A stretch of 64,000 nucleotides of DNA from an uncultured Pseudanabaenaceae cyanobacterium (GTDB taxonomy: Bacteria; Cyanobacteriota; Cyanobacteriia; Pseudanabaenales; Pseudanabaenaceae), in contig CALGKB010000002.1 in assembly GCA_937927915.1 (NCBI GenBank), positions 186,001 through 250,000 of the forward strand. The letters are read 5' to 3'. The notes beneath the pieces were generated by a model that ran no database searches, was not told the DNA's origin, and worked only from the letters and a program-made list of their open reading frames with translations. A program made the translations under genes and the position numbers. Of this stretch, positions 46,688 to 55,000 are shown in pieces (within the stretch, counting starts at the first letter, position 1; each line of letters begins with the position of its first letter).

Positions 46688-47738
46688 TCCCCCCCCAAGC
46701 GCAGAGGTATTTGCGGTTTTCCTCCGACAAGCCCACTGCTCCAGTAAAATCTGCTCCTTCTACCACTGCTCCCGTGTAGGCACCGGTTTGGAAATTGGGA
46801 TTAAAGTTACGGCTGCGGGGGGAAGCCTGCTCCAAACAGCCATGAAAGAACTTAACGTTAGTGAGATCGGCACCGCGAAAACTACAGCGGGCAAGGATTG
46901 TGCCGGTGAAGTCTGCCCCCGCTAGGTTGGTGAAATCTAGGTTCGCCTTGACCATATTGGCACCAGAGAAGACAGCCCGCCGCAGGTCAGTGCCGCTTAA
47001 ATCCTCCCCTGCCAGCATATTGCCTAGGTTGATCACCCGCACCCCCTGTTCCAAGTCCACGACATAGCCCCCTGCCCCATCTAGGATTGGTCGCCCCAAT
47101 AAGCCGTCCCGTTTGAGGGGTGTCAACAAGTTGGCACTGGACAGAAAGCGAATTACCTTTGCCTTGCCCCCTGCGTCGATACTGCCTAGGAGAGCTGCCG
47201 TACGGGCTTCCGCAATTACCCGCTCCAGGGGCCAATCCTCCATCTGTCCTTCTTCGTCGATCACTAGGTCGGAAATGCCCTGGAAATAGGCATCGATGGT
47301 TTGTTGTTGGGTGATGGTATTTTGCTGACTGGTGAGTTTTTCGGTGATTTCATTTTGCCGTCCCGCTACCCACACTGCTAGGATAGCGATAATCACTTGT
47401 CCTGCTGCCCCGATCGCCCCTGGCACCCCCTTTTCCCAGTCAAGGTTACCGACCCACTCCCAAAACTTGTTGTCCAATTTGGTGTAACTGCCCAGGAGAA
47501 AGAGGGTGATGAAGGTGATGATGGAGGCAAGGGTTACGTCCCAGTGGATACCCAAGGGAGAAGTGATGTAGACGCGATAGAGGAAGGGCAGGAGAATGGG
47601 CGCACTCAGGATACCCACCCCTAGGGTTCCCCCCATGATCAGGGATTCCTGCTGTAGATTAACGCCTACCGCTGTCACCACCATCGCCAGCAGCGCCAGC
47701 AACAAGCTGAGAGCCTTCAACCGAATTACCGTACGCAT
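46626..47738 (-). CDS. Membrane-anchored pentapeptide-repeat protein
   Basis: 370 residues. Four or more hydrophobic helices occupy residues 8-130 (for example LSLLLALLAMVVTAVGV and VIIAILAVWVAG). A coiled-coil-like stretch with ITEKLTSQQNTITQQQTID follows. Pentapeptide repeats are at about 240-345, such as AGEDLSGTDLRRAVFSGANM. The C-terminus has two cysteines (YLCAW and GGCRDV). The arrangement is a membrane anchor plus a beta-helical soluble domain; the function is unknown. Confidence 0.78.
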   Translation of the reverse strand: MRTVIRLKALSLLLALLAMVVTAVGVNLQQESLIMGGTLGVGILSAPILLPFLYRVYITSPLGIHWDVTLASIITFITLFLLGSYTKLDNKFWEWVGNLDWEKGVPGAIGAAGQVIIAILAVWVAGRQNEITEKLTSQQNTITQQQTIDAYFQGISDLVIDEEGQMEDWPLERVIAEARTAALLGSIDAGGKAKVIRFLSSANLLTPLKRDGLLGRPILDGAGGYVVDLEQGVRVINLGNMLAGEDLSGTDLRRAVFSGANMVKANLDFTNLAGADFTGTILARCSFRGADLTNVKFFHGCLEQASPRSRNFNPNFQTGAYTGAVVEGADFTGAVGLSEENRKYLCAWGGSETRRTIPGGCRDVPNRLGV

Positions 47739-47840
47739 TCCCTTGGGTCAGTACCCCTATACAAGCTAATGTAACAGAAGTCACGATCGGGGACAATGCT
47801 GCTATCATGGGGGCAAACTTGGGACCAGAGGTAATTAGAG

Positions 47841-48449
47841 GTGCAACTGCCGCCCTTACCAGAAGCTAATCACCCCCTAGTCAAGCCCCTTCTGTTCAAG
47901 GGGGATTCGGAATTGTTGTCTCTGTTTCTAAGATACCCCACCACAGGGCGCTATTTTGCTGCTATTTTCTGTCGCTACGGGCAAGTTGTCTATACTCTCA
48001 CCAGTCGCACAACCCGATCGATGGTGCAGGGGGATTTTTTGTTTCTCAAGGTGTGGGAGTATATTTTCAACGAGTTGCGGCTGTTGGGCGATCAATCCAT
48101 CAATCTCCAGAGTTGGATTATCGATGCCACGGGGGTAGTCCTCAATCGCATCCAGGTTCCCCCCGTAGAGGAGATTAACTATTCCCTCAGTCATACCTCC
48201 CCCGTATTTTGGTGTTATTTAGACCAAGCCTTACAACAGTTGCCAGGGGATTTGCGTTTGGTGCTCCTCCTCAGTGAGACCTTTAAGTGGACTTCTGTGC
48301 GTATCGCTGCTTATCTACAGGCGGAAGGGGAAACTGTAACTCCCGAAGATGTGATGCACTTGGTGACAGAGGCTTATGCCTGTGTGCTAAAAATCATACC
48401 AGAGGATATTCAAGCCATTTACTTAACCCCCGATCGGATGGTTGCCTGA
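47841..48449 (+). CDS. ECF-like RNA polymerase sigma factor (cyanobacterial type)
   Basis: 202 residues from GTG 47841. MQLPPLPEANHPLVKPLLF, ELLSLFLRYPTTGRYFAAIFCRYGQVVYTL and GDFLFLKVWEYIFNEL resemble a conserved cyanobacterial sigma-70 region 2 protein, possibly SigG-like. QQLPGDLRLVLLLSETFKWT is region-4-like. The helix-turn-helix is divergent, so promoter recognition is uncertain. The stop (TGA) shares its last base with the ATG of the next gene, a membrane protein that could be its regulator. Confidence 0.68.
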   Translation: MQLPPLPEANHPLVKPLLFKGDSELLSLFLRYPTTGRYFAAIFCRYGQVVYTLTSRTTRSMVQGDFLFLKVWEYIFNELRLLGDQSINLQSWIIDATGVVLNRIQVPPVEEINYSLSHTSPVFWCYLDQALQQLPGDLRLVLLLSETFKWTSVRIAAYLQAEGETVTPEDVMHLVTEAYACVLKIIPEDIQAIYLTPDRMVA

Positions 48450-49201
48450 TGGACATTCCCCAATTGTTAAAAACGGCGATTGCTGAACTGGATGTCAATC
48501 TAGAAGAGGAGCTGAGCCGCTATCAGTACTGGCGCAAACATGGCAAGGTGCCTACGGTGGTCTCTAGGTTTACCCAACGATCGAAGCCCCGTCCTATTCC
48601 CCCAGAACCTCCCCCTGTTGTGCCCCAGAGTTCCCCTAGCCCACAGCTCGACGCAGCAGAGCCGCCACCCAACCCTGTGCCACCCCCTATCCCAGAAAAA
48701 GTCACCCAACCCCCTGTCCAGGACAACTGGCTGGATTTTCCCACTGCTTTTGCCGCCCTTGCCCTGATGATTGTCCTCGGTACGGTGGGTTATATCGCTG
48801 CCGAAATGCTTCAGCTCGATCGGGGCATCCCCAAACCCGATTCCCCTACCCCTACAGCGCAGCCCCAACTGCCCAACCCCATTGCCGCTCCCCCTACAGC
48901 GCAGCCCCAACCGCCCAACCCCATTGCCGCTCCCCCTGTGTCTGTGCGTCCGCCCTTGCCTGACCCCAGCATCGAAAACTTACCCCCTATACAGTCCACT
49001 CCTCCCAGTGATGCTCCTACCGTTTACCGCGTGGTGGTGCCTCGGGAATATTTCGATCGGGTGCAAGCCCTAGAGCCAGGCGCCTTTGTGCGTCCCGCTG
49101 ATGGTAAGGTACAGGTGGCTGCCCTACAAAACCGTGAAGAGGCGGAAAATCTACGGCGTCGACTGGAGGAGCAAAATATCCCCGCGGCAATTGAAGAGTA
49201 G
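48449..49201 (+). CDS. Single-span protein with Pro-rich linker and SPOR-like C-terminal domain
   Basis: 250 residues from the ATG at 48449. An N-terminal soluble part (1-92) has a helical start MDIPQLLKTAIAELDVNLEE. One transmembrane helix (about 95-114, FAALALMIVLGTVGYIAAEM) follows. A Pro-rich linker with a duplicated 14-residue unit leads to a C-terminal SPOR-like domain (YRVVVPREYFDRVQ through VQVAALQNREEAENLRRRLE). The layout is that of a membrane regulator with cytoplasmic and periplasmic parts. Coupling to the sigma factor suggests an anti-sigma or envelope-sensing role; this is not shown by motif. Confidence 0.65.
   Translation: MDIPQLLKTAIAELDVNLEEELSRYQYWRKHGKVPTVVSRFTQRSKPRPIPPEPPPVVPQSSPSPQLDAAEPPPNPVPPPIPEKVTQPPVQDNWLDFPTAFAALALMIVLGTVGYIAAEMLQLDRGIPKPDSPTPTAQPQLPNPIAAPPTAQPQPPNPIAAPPVSVRPPLPDPSIENLPPIQSTPPSDAPTVYRVVVPREYFDRVQALEPGAFVRPADGKVQVAALQNREEAENLRRRLEEQNIPAAIEE
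48851..48934 (+). repeat. 42-base tandem duplication (two copies)
   Basis: Two copies of a 42-base unit beginning CCTACAGCGCAGCCCCAAC, at 48851-48892 and 48893-48934, with one visible difference. They encode the repeated linker unit of the SPOR-like protein in frame. Confidence 0.85.
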
Positions 49202-49203
49202 TC

Positions 49204-49560
49204 ATGGCTTGGTGGTGGGAGCAGGTGGTGAGCAGTGCGGGAGCAGGAATACTAGCCACTTTTACCTGGGTGTTACTAGTCAGCCTGGGCAAGGAAATCC
49301 CTGTGAAGGGTTGGGGCTGGGGCCAGGGTATGGGAATCATCGGGGGCAGTAATGCTCTGTTGTGGCTGTTTCTGGGGATAGTGCAACCTAGTTTGCTCCT
49401 GTGGTTCTCCCTTTTTCTAGTGCTCAATGGGGTGGGGGGCTACTGGCTGACCAATTTACCCGCAATTGCTATTCCCCCCCTCTGGGCAATCTATCTCCAT
49501 CCCCTGGTCATTACCCTCATGCTCACGCTCTGGGGGGGGGCAACGGCGAAATTCACTTAA
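49204..49560 (+). CDS. Small polytopic membrane protein, unknown
   Basis: 118 residues, very hydrophobic, with three to four helices (for example ATFTWVLLVSLG, LLWLFLGIVQPSLLLWFSLF, LVITLMLTLWGG). It is rich in Trp and Gly. It begins two bases after the SPOR-like gene and is likely the third gene of the sigma-factor unit. No family is recognised. Confidence 0.55.
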   Translation: MAWWWEQVVSSAGAGILATFTWVLLVSLGKEIPVKGWGWGQGMGIIGGSNALLWLFLGIVQPSLLLWFSLFLVLNGVGGYWLTNLPAIAIPPLWAIYLHPLVITLMLTLWGGATAKFT

Positions 49561-49609
49561 CCGATCGTTAATATTTTTGCTAGGCTGTCTAAAAGTTTGG
49601 ATAACAGCA

Positions 49610-50773
49610 GTGGACATCGTAATTGGTAGGGGAAGATACGCACGCCGCGCCTACGGCATTGATGAAATTGCGCTTGTACCAGGCAATCGCACGATCGACC
49701 CCCGTCTGGTCAACACCACTTGGGAAATAGGGGGAATTCTGCGGGAGATTCCCATCATTGCTAGTGCCATGGACAGCGTGGTGGATGTGAATGTGGCAGT
49801 GAAGTTGACGGAATTGGGCGCCCTGGGGGTTATCAACTTGGATGGTCTGCAAACGCGCTATGCTGACCCCAACCCCATCTTGGACAAGGTAACCCAGGTG
49901 GGAAAGGAGGAATTTGTACCCCTGATGCAGTCCCTCTACAGTGAACCCGTCAAACTGGAGCTAATCACAGAGCGCATTAAGGAGATCAAGGCAAGGGGGG
50001 GAATTGCCTGTGTCAGTGCTGTGCCCGCTAACGCCGCCAAATACGGCAAGATCGCTGTGGAAGCCGGCTGTGACCTCTTTTTTGTGCAATCGACAGTTGT
50101 TTCCACTAATCACCTTGTCCCCGCTGACTCTATGCTGCTGGACTTAGCCCGCTTCTGCGCTGAAATGCCTATACCAGTAATTCTGGGTAACTGTGTCACC
50201 TATGAAGTGACTTTGGAATTGATGAAAGCAGGTGCTGCTGCTGTCTTGGTGGGTATCGGTCCAGGGGCGGCTTGTACCTCCAGGGGTGTTTTAGGGGTAG
50301 GGGTTCCCCAAGCCACAGCGATCGCTGACTGTGCTGCTGCCCGCAATGACTTCTACCGTGCCACTGGTAAATATGTCCCGATCGTTGCCGACGGTGGGCT
50401 GATCACAGGGGGGGACATCTGTAAATCTATTGCCTGTGGGGCAGATGCGGTGATGATTGGTTCTCCCTTGGCAAGGGCACAGGAAGCACCGGGGCGGGGT
50501 TTTCACTGGGGTATGGCAACTCCCAGTCCCGTTTTACCCAGGGGCACCAGGATCAAGGTTGGCTGTACGGGCACCCTAGAGCAAATTCTGCGCGGTCCCG
50601 CCGTCCTCGATGATGGCACCCACAACCTATTAGGGGCACTGCAGACCAGCATGGGCACCCTGGGGGCACAAACCCTTAAGGAAATGCAAAATGTAGAGAT
50701 TGTCATTGCTCCCTCCCTATTGACGGAAGGCAAGGTCTACCAAAAGGCGCAGCAGCTAGGTATGGGTAAGTAG
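49610..50773 (+). CDS. guaB3: GuaB3-type IMP dehydrogenase/GMP reductase family protein
   Basis: 387 residues from GTG 49610 (MDIVIGRGRYARRAYGIDEI); the open frame upstream is not family-like. It has the IMPDH/GMPR barrel with the catalytic Cys loop GPGAACTSRGVLG and ADGGLITGGDICKSIACGAD. It lacks CBS domains and has the GuaB3 length. GuaB3 of cyanobacteria has been reported to act as a GMP reductase (GMP to IMP) rather than an IMP dehydrogenase; that is recalled from literature. The N-terminus and size fit that group. Confidence 0.9.
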   Translation: MDIVIGRGRYARRAYGIDEIALVPGNRTIDPRLVNTTWEIGGILREIPIIASAMDSVVDVNVAVKLTELGALGVINLDGLQTRYADPNPILDKVTQVGKEEFVPLMQSLYSEPVKLELITERIKEIKARGGIACVSAVPANAAKYGKIAVEAGCDLFFVQSTVVSTNHLVPADSMLLDLARFCAEMPIPVILGNCVTYEVTLELMKAGAAAVLVGIGPGAACTSRGVLGVGVPQATAIADCAAARNDFYRATGKYVPIVADGGLITGGDICKSIACGADAVMIGSPLARAQEAPGRGFHWGMATPSPVLPRGTRIKVGCTGTLEQILRGPAVLDDGTHNLLGALQTSMGTLGAQTLKEMQNVEIVIAPSLLTEGKVYQKAQQLGMGK

Positions 50774-50977
50774 GTAAACTGCGATCCCGTCACATCCCCC
50801 TAGGAGTTGGCAAAATTTTTGCGTAATCGCCAGCCCTAGACCTCTACCTCCGGCGGGTAGAGCCATCAATCTGTTTACTGAAATGGGCGGGGTGTCTCAC
50901 CTTGCCTTGTTTGCTAATGCTCTAGGGGGCGTTTTTCCTACAAAATTTTTCTAAGTCCTGTTTTCCACAAGGGATCA
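50774..50977. other. 204-base structured convergent spacer, candidate small RNA or double terminator
   Basis: There is no clear gene. A perfect stem CTCTACC/GGTAGAG (50842-50848 with 50856-50862) surrounds a CCGG-type loop. GGTGTCTCACC (50891-50901) forms a second short hairpin. CAAAATTTTT occurs twice, at 50811-50820 and 50941-50950. A GGGGGCGTTTTT run (50925-50936) is terminator-like, and one DnaA-type box TTTTCCACA is at 50961-50969. A 23-codon open frame (50883-50954) lacks a ribosome-binding site. All other convergent junctions here but one have 0-3 bases or overlap. Confidence 0.4.
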
Positions 50978-51655
50978 TCAGTGGCGATAAACGATCGTGA
51001 TGCCATCCCTGACGGGGAGGAGAACTTGTGATACCCGTTCATCTTCGGCGACCAATCGATTGAACTGATGTATAGCTAAGGCTGCAGGACTGGGTTGCGG
51101 TTGCCATACTTCTCCGCGAAGTAAGGTGTTATCGGCACAGAGAATTCCCCCCGATCGTAACAAGTGGTGGTCAAGAATTGTCTGGTAGTAATGGCAATAG
51201 TTGCGTTTATCGGCATCTAAAAACACGAGGTCAAACTGATAGTTTTCAGCAATTAACTGTGGCAAAATATCGGCGATAAGACCCACCCGCAATTGGATTT
51301 TGCTACCCCAAGGGACACGATCGAAATTAGCTTGAGCTTGCCCGTCCCGATCGCAGGTGATGATCAGACCATCGGGGGGTAAAACTTCCGCCATAGCCAG
51401 GGCGGAGTAGCCAGTTAAAGTACCCAATTCTAGGACCCGCCTTGCCCCCATAGTGAGGATAAAAATCTGCAGCAGTTGGGTAACTAATTGCCCTGCTACC
51501 ATATGGCGAGCCGCCGTTTGGGACTCGATTGCTTGGCGATAGGGGGGAACAGGGGTGGTCATTTTGCTACAGTAATCCTGCCCCAACTGAGCTTGGGCAA
51601 TCAAATCTTTTAGGTCTGCCCCTGCCTGCAATTGTGCTAGATACCAAGGAAACAA
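50978..51655 (-). CDS. O-methyltransferase (SAM-dependent, caffeoyl-CoA OMT type)
   Basis: 225 residues from TTG immediately after the TerB stop; an internal ATG (MTTPVPPY) is the alternative. ARRVLELGTLTGYSALAMA is the SAM-binding motif I, FDLVFLDADKRNY has the metal-binding Asp pattern, and GGILCADNTLLRGEV follows. The group methylates hydroxylated aromatics or related acceptors using a divalent metal; the substrate is unknown. It is directly downstream of the TerB-like gene with zero spacing. Confidence 0.85.
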   Translation of the reverse strand: MFPWYLAQLQAGADLKDLIAQAQLGQDYCSKMTTPVPPYRQAIESQTAARHMVAGQLVTQLLQIFILTMGARRVLELGTLTGYSALAMAEVLPPDGLIITCDRDGQAQANFDRVPWGSKIQLRVGLIADILPQLIAENYQFDLVFLDADKRNYCHYYQTILDHHLLRSGGILCADNTLLRGEVWQPQPSPAALAIHQFNRLVAEDERVSQVLLPVRDGITIVYRH

Positions 51656-52138
51656 TTACTGCCTCTGCAAATATTCTGCGACTGTTTTGGCGACGATCTC
51701 AGACACTTCCTTGTTTTCCTCTACTGCCTTGACCGCCTCTGCTTCCAATTGTTTCACTGTTTCAGCAGGCAAATTCAACAGATTTACTAATTTTTGATAG
51801 GCAACTGCTTCTTCCATGTTGATGCGGGGTTCCTCAGGCGTGCGTCTGCTACAGTAAATCACTTCGTAGCCCAATTTGAGGACTAATTCCCGATCGGCTG
51901 TGGTTTCCAATTTGGGAATCAACTCTTCCAGGGGAATGCGCTGCTGAATATAATCCTGCAGTTCACCTACCAACTGCTCCCGATGGGCAGGGGTGACAGC
52001 AAATAGGGCACTGAGTTTTTCCAAAAGGAGTGTCATCTCCTGCGGTTCTAACTGTCCGTCTGCCCAAGCCATGGAAGCCACCACCCGCAGTAAATTCATC
52101 TGGCGGGGCGTAATTGAAGGGGGAGGTACTGATGCCAT
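51656..52138 (-). CDS. TerB-like tellurite-resistance-family protein
   Basis: 160 residues, all helical. MNLLRVVASMAWADGQLEPQEMTLLLEKL is the TerB/TerB-like helix pair with conserved acidic residues. The C-terminus is Glu/Lys-rich with VKQLEAEAVKAVEENKEV. TerB-like proteins are bound to stress or metal roles; the actual function here is unknown. Its stop abuts the methyltransferase start. Confidence 0.75.
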   Translation of the reverse strand: MASVPPPSITPRQMNLLRVVASMAWADGQLEPQEMTLLLEKLSALFAVTPAHREQLVGELQDYIQQRIPLEELIPKLETTADRELVLKLGYEVIYCSRRTPEEPRINMEEAVAYQKLVNLLNLPAETVKQLEAEAVKAVEENKEVSEIVAKTVAEYLQRQ

Positions 52139-52204
52139 AACTTTTTACCAAGCCTATGTTCATCATCGACAGAAACTGCCCTCTCTACGCACCTCTTAAC
52201 AAAA

Positions 52205-53527
52205 TTAAACAAGTACAGCTTCCAGGTCGGCGATCGTTTTGGGCAATGCTTGGGTCAAGACTTCGCCACCAGTGGGGGTGACCAGCACATCATCTTCAAT
52301 GCGAATGCCCTGCACATCCCGCAATTCCTCTAGCTTTTCCCAGTTGATAAATGGCTGGTAGAGGGGGTCAGACAAAATGGAGGGCACTTGGTAAAACCCA
52401 GGCTCGATCGTGACCACCATACCCGCCTGTAGAGGACGATGGAGACGGAGGTATTTTAAGCCAGGAGCAGTACTTCTGGTTCTTCCTGGGGCATAGCCCG
52501 CCAGGTCGCCGAGGTCTTCCATATCGTGGACATCCAAGCCCAATAAATGCCCCACTCCGTGGGGGAAAAAGGCACTGTGGATATGCTCTGCCACTAGATC
52601 AGCGGGATTGCCCCGGAGAATACCCAAATCAACTAACCCCTCCGTCAGGACATGGCAGGCTTGGAGATGGACATCCTGGTACTCTACCCCTGGGCGGATC
52701 ATAGCTATTGCCGCAAGTTGCGCCTGTAGGACAATCTCGTAGATAGCTTTTTGGCTAGGGGAAAATTTGCCCGTGACGGGATAGGTGCGGGTGACATCCG
52801 TAGCCCAGCCGCTGGGGACTTCTGCCCCTACATCCACCAGGAGGAGATCGCCAGGGTTGAGGGGATGACTGTAGGTTTCGCTGTGGAGGACTTGCCCCTG
52901 GGTAGTGACGATGCTGTTATAGGCAGTGGTGCAATCGTGGGCAATAATCACCCCTTCTATGGCGCCACGGACTTGGGCGCAGGTCTGACTGCGGGGTGTA
53001 GCCTCCATCCCTGCCAGGTGGGCTGCCATTGTCACCTTTGCCGATCGCCGCATTTCCTGGAGTGCCCATTCATCCTGGGTCAACCGACATTCCACAATGG
53101 CTAGGGCAAGGCGGGGGTCAAGCTGGGGTACAGTGCCCAAAATCTCTCTTTGTTCCCCTAGGACAGAGGGGACAGGGATGGTTAGTGCTCTATTTAGGGA
53201 GGGGTATTCCTTTAATTTAGACTTGGGGTAACAGGCAGCAGCACCAAGGCAAGCGGCAAGGGCTTCCCCCTGGGGGCTATCTCCATGCCAGAGGGCGTAG
53301 CTGGGGGGCGGTTCATCCCAAAACAGTATAGTTCCACCAGGCTCTATAGCCAGGACAGCATTTTCTAAGCTGAGACCGGCAAAATACAAAAAGTGACTGC
53401 TGGCACGGAAGGGGTAGGTATTGGCGGGAAAATTGCGGGGTTGACGGGCGCCCGACCACAGCAGCACAGGACTATCTCCCACCAATTGGGCTAACTTATG
53501 CCTTCTTGCCTGCCAAACCCCCAGCAT
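52205..53527 (-). CDS. pepP: Xaa-Pro aminopeptidase (aminopeptidase P family)
   Basis: 440 residues. The pita-bread metal ligands are in LLVDVGAEVPSGWATDVTRTYP (two Asp), HGVGHLLGLDVHD (His), and VTIEPGFYQVP and RIEDDVLVTP (two Glu). The N-terminal creatinase-like domain has RASSHFLYFAGLS. It cleaves N-terminal residues before proline. It is divergent from mrp with a 50-base spacer. Confidence 0.93.
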   Translation of the reverse strand: MLGVWQARRHKLAQLVGDSPVLLWSGARQPRNFPANTYPFRASSHFLYFAGLSLENAVLAIEPGGTILFWDEPPPSYALWHGDSPQGEALAACLGAAACYPKSKLKEYPSLNRALTIPVPSVLGEQREILGTVPQLDPRLALAIVECRLTQDEWALQEMRRSAKVTMAAHLAGMEATPRSQTCAQVRGAIEGVIIAHDCTTAYNSIVTTQGQVLHSETYSHPLNPGDLLLVDVGAEVPSGWATDVTRTYPVTGKFSPSQKAIYEIVLQAQLAAIAMIRPGVEYQDVHLQACHVLTEGLVDLGILRGNPADLVAEHIHSAFFPHGVGHLLGLDVHDMEDLGDLAGYAPGRTRSTAPGLKYLRLHRPLQAGMVVTIEPGFYQVPSILSDPLYQPFINWEKLEELRDVQGIRIEDDVLVTPTGGEVLTQALPKTIADLEAVLV

Positions 53528-53577
53528 TGCCCCCTGTCCCCGCTAAATTAAAATATAGATGTTTATAGGTAGAAATA

Positions 53578-54624
53578 ATGACCGATCGGCAAACCATTCT
53601 GCAAGCCCTTTCCACCATTCCCCTGCTTAAGCCCCACCAGATCGAAGATGTCACCATCAAAGATACAGGCACGATCGGGATCATCCTCTCCCTGCCCCCC
53701 ATTGATCCCAACTTGCGCGATGCCATTGTGCAGCAGTGTAAGGCAAAAGTGATGCCCCTAGAGGGGGTAAAAGACGTGTGGGTGAAGATCGGCGTTGCCC
53801 TACCCAAGGCAGAGGAAAAGCCGGGGGGCGTAGCAAGGGTGAAGCACATTATTGCCGTCTCCAGTGGCAAAGGGGGGGTAGGCAAGACCTCTGTGGCAGT
53901 GAATTTGGCAGTGGCCTTGGCGGAGATGGGCTACCAAGTGGGGTTAATGGATGCGGACATCTACGGTCCCAATGTGCCCCTCATGCTGGGAATGCAGGAT
54001 GCCTCCCTGTGGGTAGAGCGGGATGAGCAAGGGCAAGAGGTGGTAGAGCCTGCCTTCAACTACGGCGTCAAGATGATCTCCATGGCATTTTTAATCGATC
54101 GGGACCAGCCGGTGATGTGGCGAGGTCCCATGCTAGACGGTATGGTGAAAAAGTTTTTACATCAGGCAAAATGGGGCGAGTTGGATTTCCTCCTGGTAGA
54201 TATGCCCCCCGGCACAGGGGATGTGCAGATTTCCCTTGCTCAGAGTGTACCCCTTACAGGAGCGATCGTGGTGACTACCCCCCAAACCGTTGCTTTGCTA
54301 GATGCCAGAAAGGGACTGCGGATGTTTCAGAATTTACGGGTGCCCATCCTTGGCATTGTGGAGAACATGAGCTATTTTGTCCCCCCTGACTTACCCGATC
54401 GGCAGTATGACATTTTTGGCTCTGGCGGTGGCAGCAAGACTGCCCAAGAACTGGGGATTCCTTTACTAGGATGTATTCCCTTGGAAATGCAACTGCGGGA
54501 AAGTAGCGACAAAGGCGTACCGATGGTGCTGGCACAGCCCCAATCCGCTTCAGCCCAAGCCATCAAGCAAGTTGCCCAAGCCCTCTGTGGGAAGGTATGT
54601 GCTGATAGGGAGATGGCAAAATGA
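53578..54624 (+). CDS. mrp: Mrp/NBP35-type Fe-S cluster carrier ATPase
   Basis: 348 residues. An N-terminal DUF59/MIP18-like domain (1-90) is followed by the deviant Walker A SSGKGGVGKTS and MDADIYGPNVPLMLG. The C-terminal CxxC seen in E. coli Mrp/ApbC is absent; FVPPDLPDRQYDIFGSGGG stands in its place, which I believe is usual in cyanobacteria. The role is transfer of Fe-S clusters in the cytoplasm. Next to it lies a decayed DUF29 gene. Confidence 0.93.
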   Translation: MTDRQTILQALSTIPLLKPHQIEDVTIKDTGTIGIILSLPPIDPNLRDAIVQQCKAKVMPLEGVKDVWVKIGVALPKAEEKPGGVARVKHIIAVSSGKGGVGKTSVAVNLAVALAEMGYQVGLMDADIYGPNVPLMLGMQDASLWVERDEQGQEVVEPAFNYGVKMISMAFLIDRDQPVMWRGPMLDGMVKKFLHQAKWGELDFLLVDMPPGTGDVQISLAQSVPLTGAIVVTTPQTVALLDARKGLRMFQNLRVPILGIVENMSYFVPPDLPDRQYDIFGSGGGSKTAQELGIPLLGCIPLEMQLRESSDKGVPMVLAQPQSASAQAIKQVAQALCGKVCADREMAK

Positions 54625-54642
54625 CTCATCTACAGAGGGGGG

Positions 54643-54984
54643 AATTCTCTCTATGACCAGGACACTTTGTTGGGGGTGGAAGACACCGTTGCTAAGCTGC
54701 GGCGCAGAGATTTTTTGACCACCTAGACAGAGAAAATTTGATCGCGGAGGTAGAGACCTTAGGCATTGCCCGCAGAAGAGAAGTGATCAGTCCCTTGATC
54801 ATGCTGTTGGAGCATTTTCTCAAACAGTCTAGGCGCAAGCAAGGAACGGAGCTAAAGTCCCCCGTCTGCTAAAGCTTGGCAACTTGCCCGCAGCAATGTC
54901 AGCAAGACATATCTCAGCGTTGACTTCTCCCTACAGTGGCAGTATGGTCCTGGGATCGCTGCCCTCCTCAACTGTGATTTCTAG
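54643..54984 (+). pseudogene. DUF29-family gene remnant with frameshifts
   Basis: Three frame segments on the plus strand together resemble a DUF29 protein. The first, from 54643, reads SLYDQDTLLGVEDTVAKLRRRDFL up to TAG 54724. The second, from 54726, reads DRENLIAEVETLGIARRREV and LLEHFLKQSRR up to TAA 54870. The third, 54874-54984, starts AWQLARSNVSKTYL. The order LYDQD, then ENLIxExExLG, then LLxHxLK is the DUF29 order. At least two frame changes make a functional product unlikely. This explains most of the 376-base gap between mrp and the pentapeptide gene. Confidence 0.65.
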
Positions 54985-55000
54985 TTATGACATGCCCCCT

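Noticed and set aside
50883-50954. 23-codon open frame in the guaB3-methyltransferase spacer
   Set aside because: No ribosome-binding site and no resemblance to known small photosystem or cytochrome subunits; it could arise by chance.
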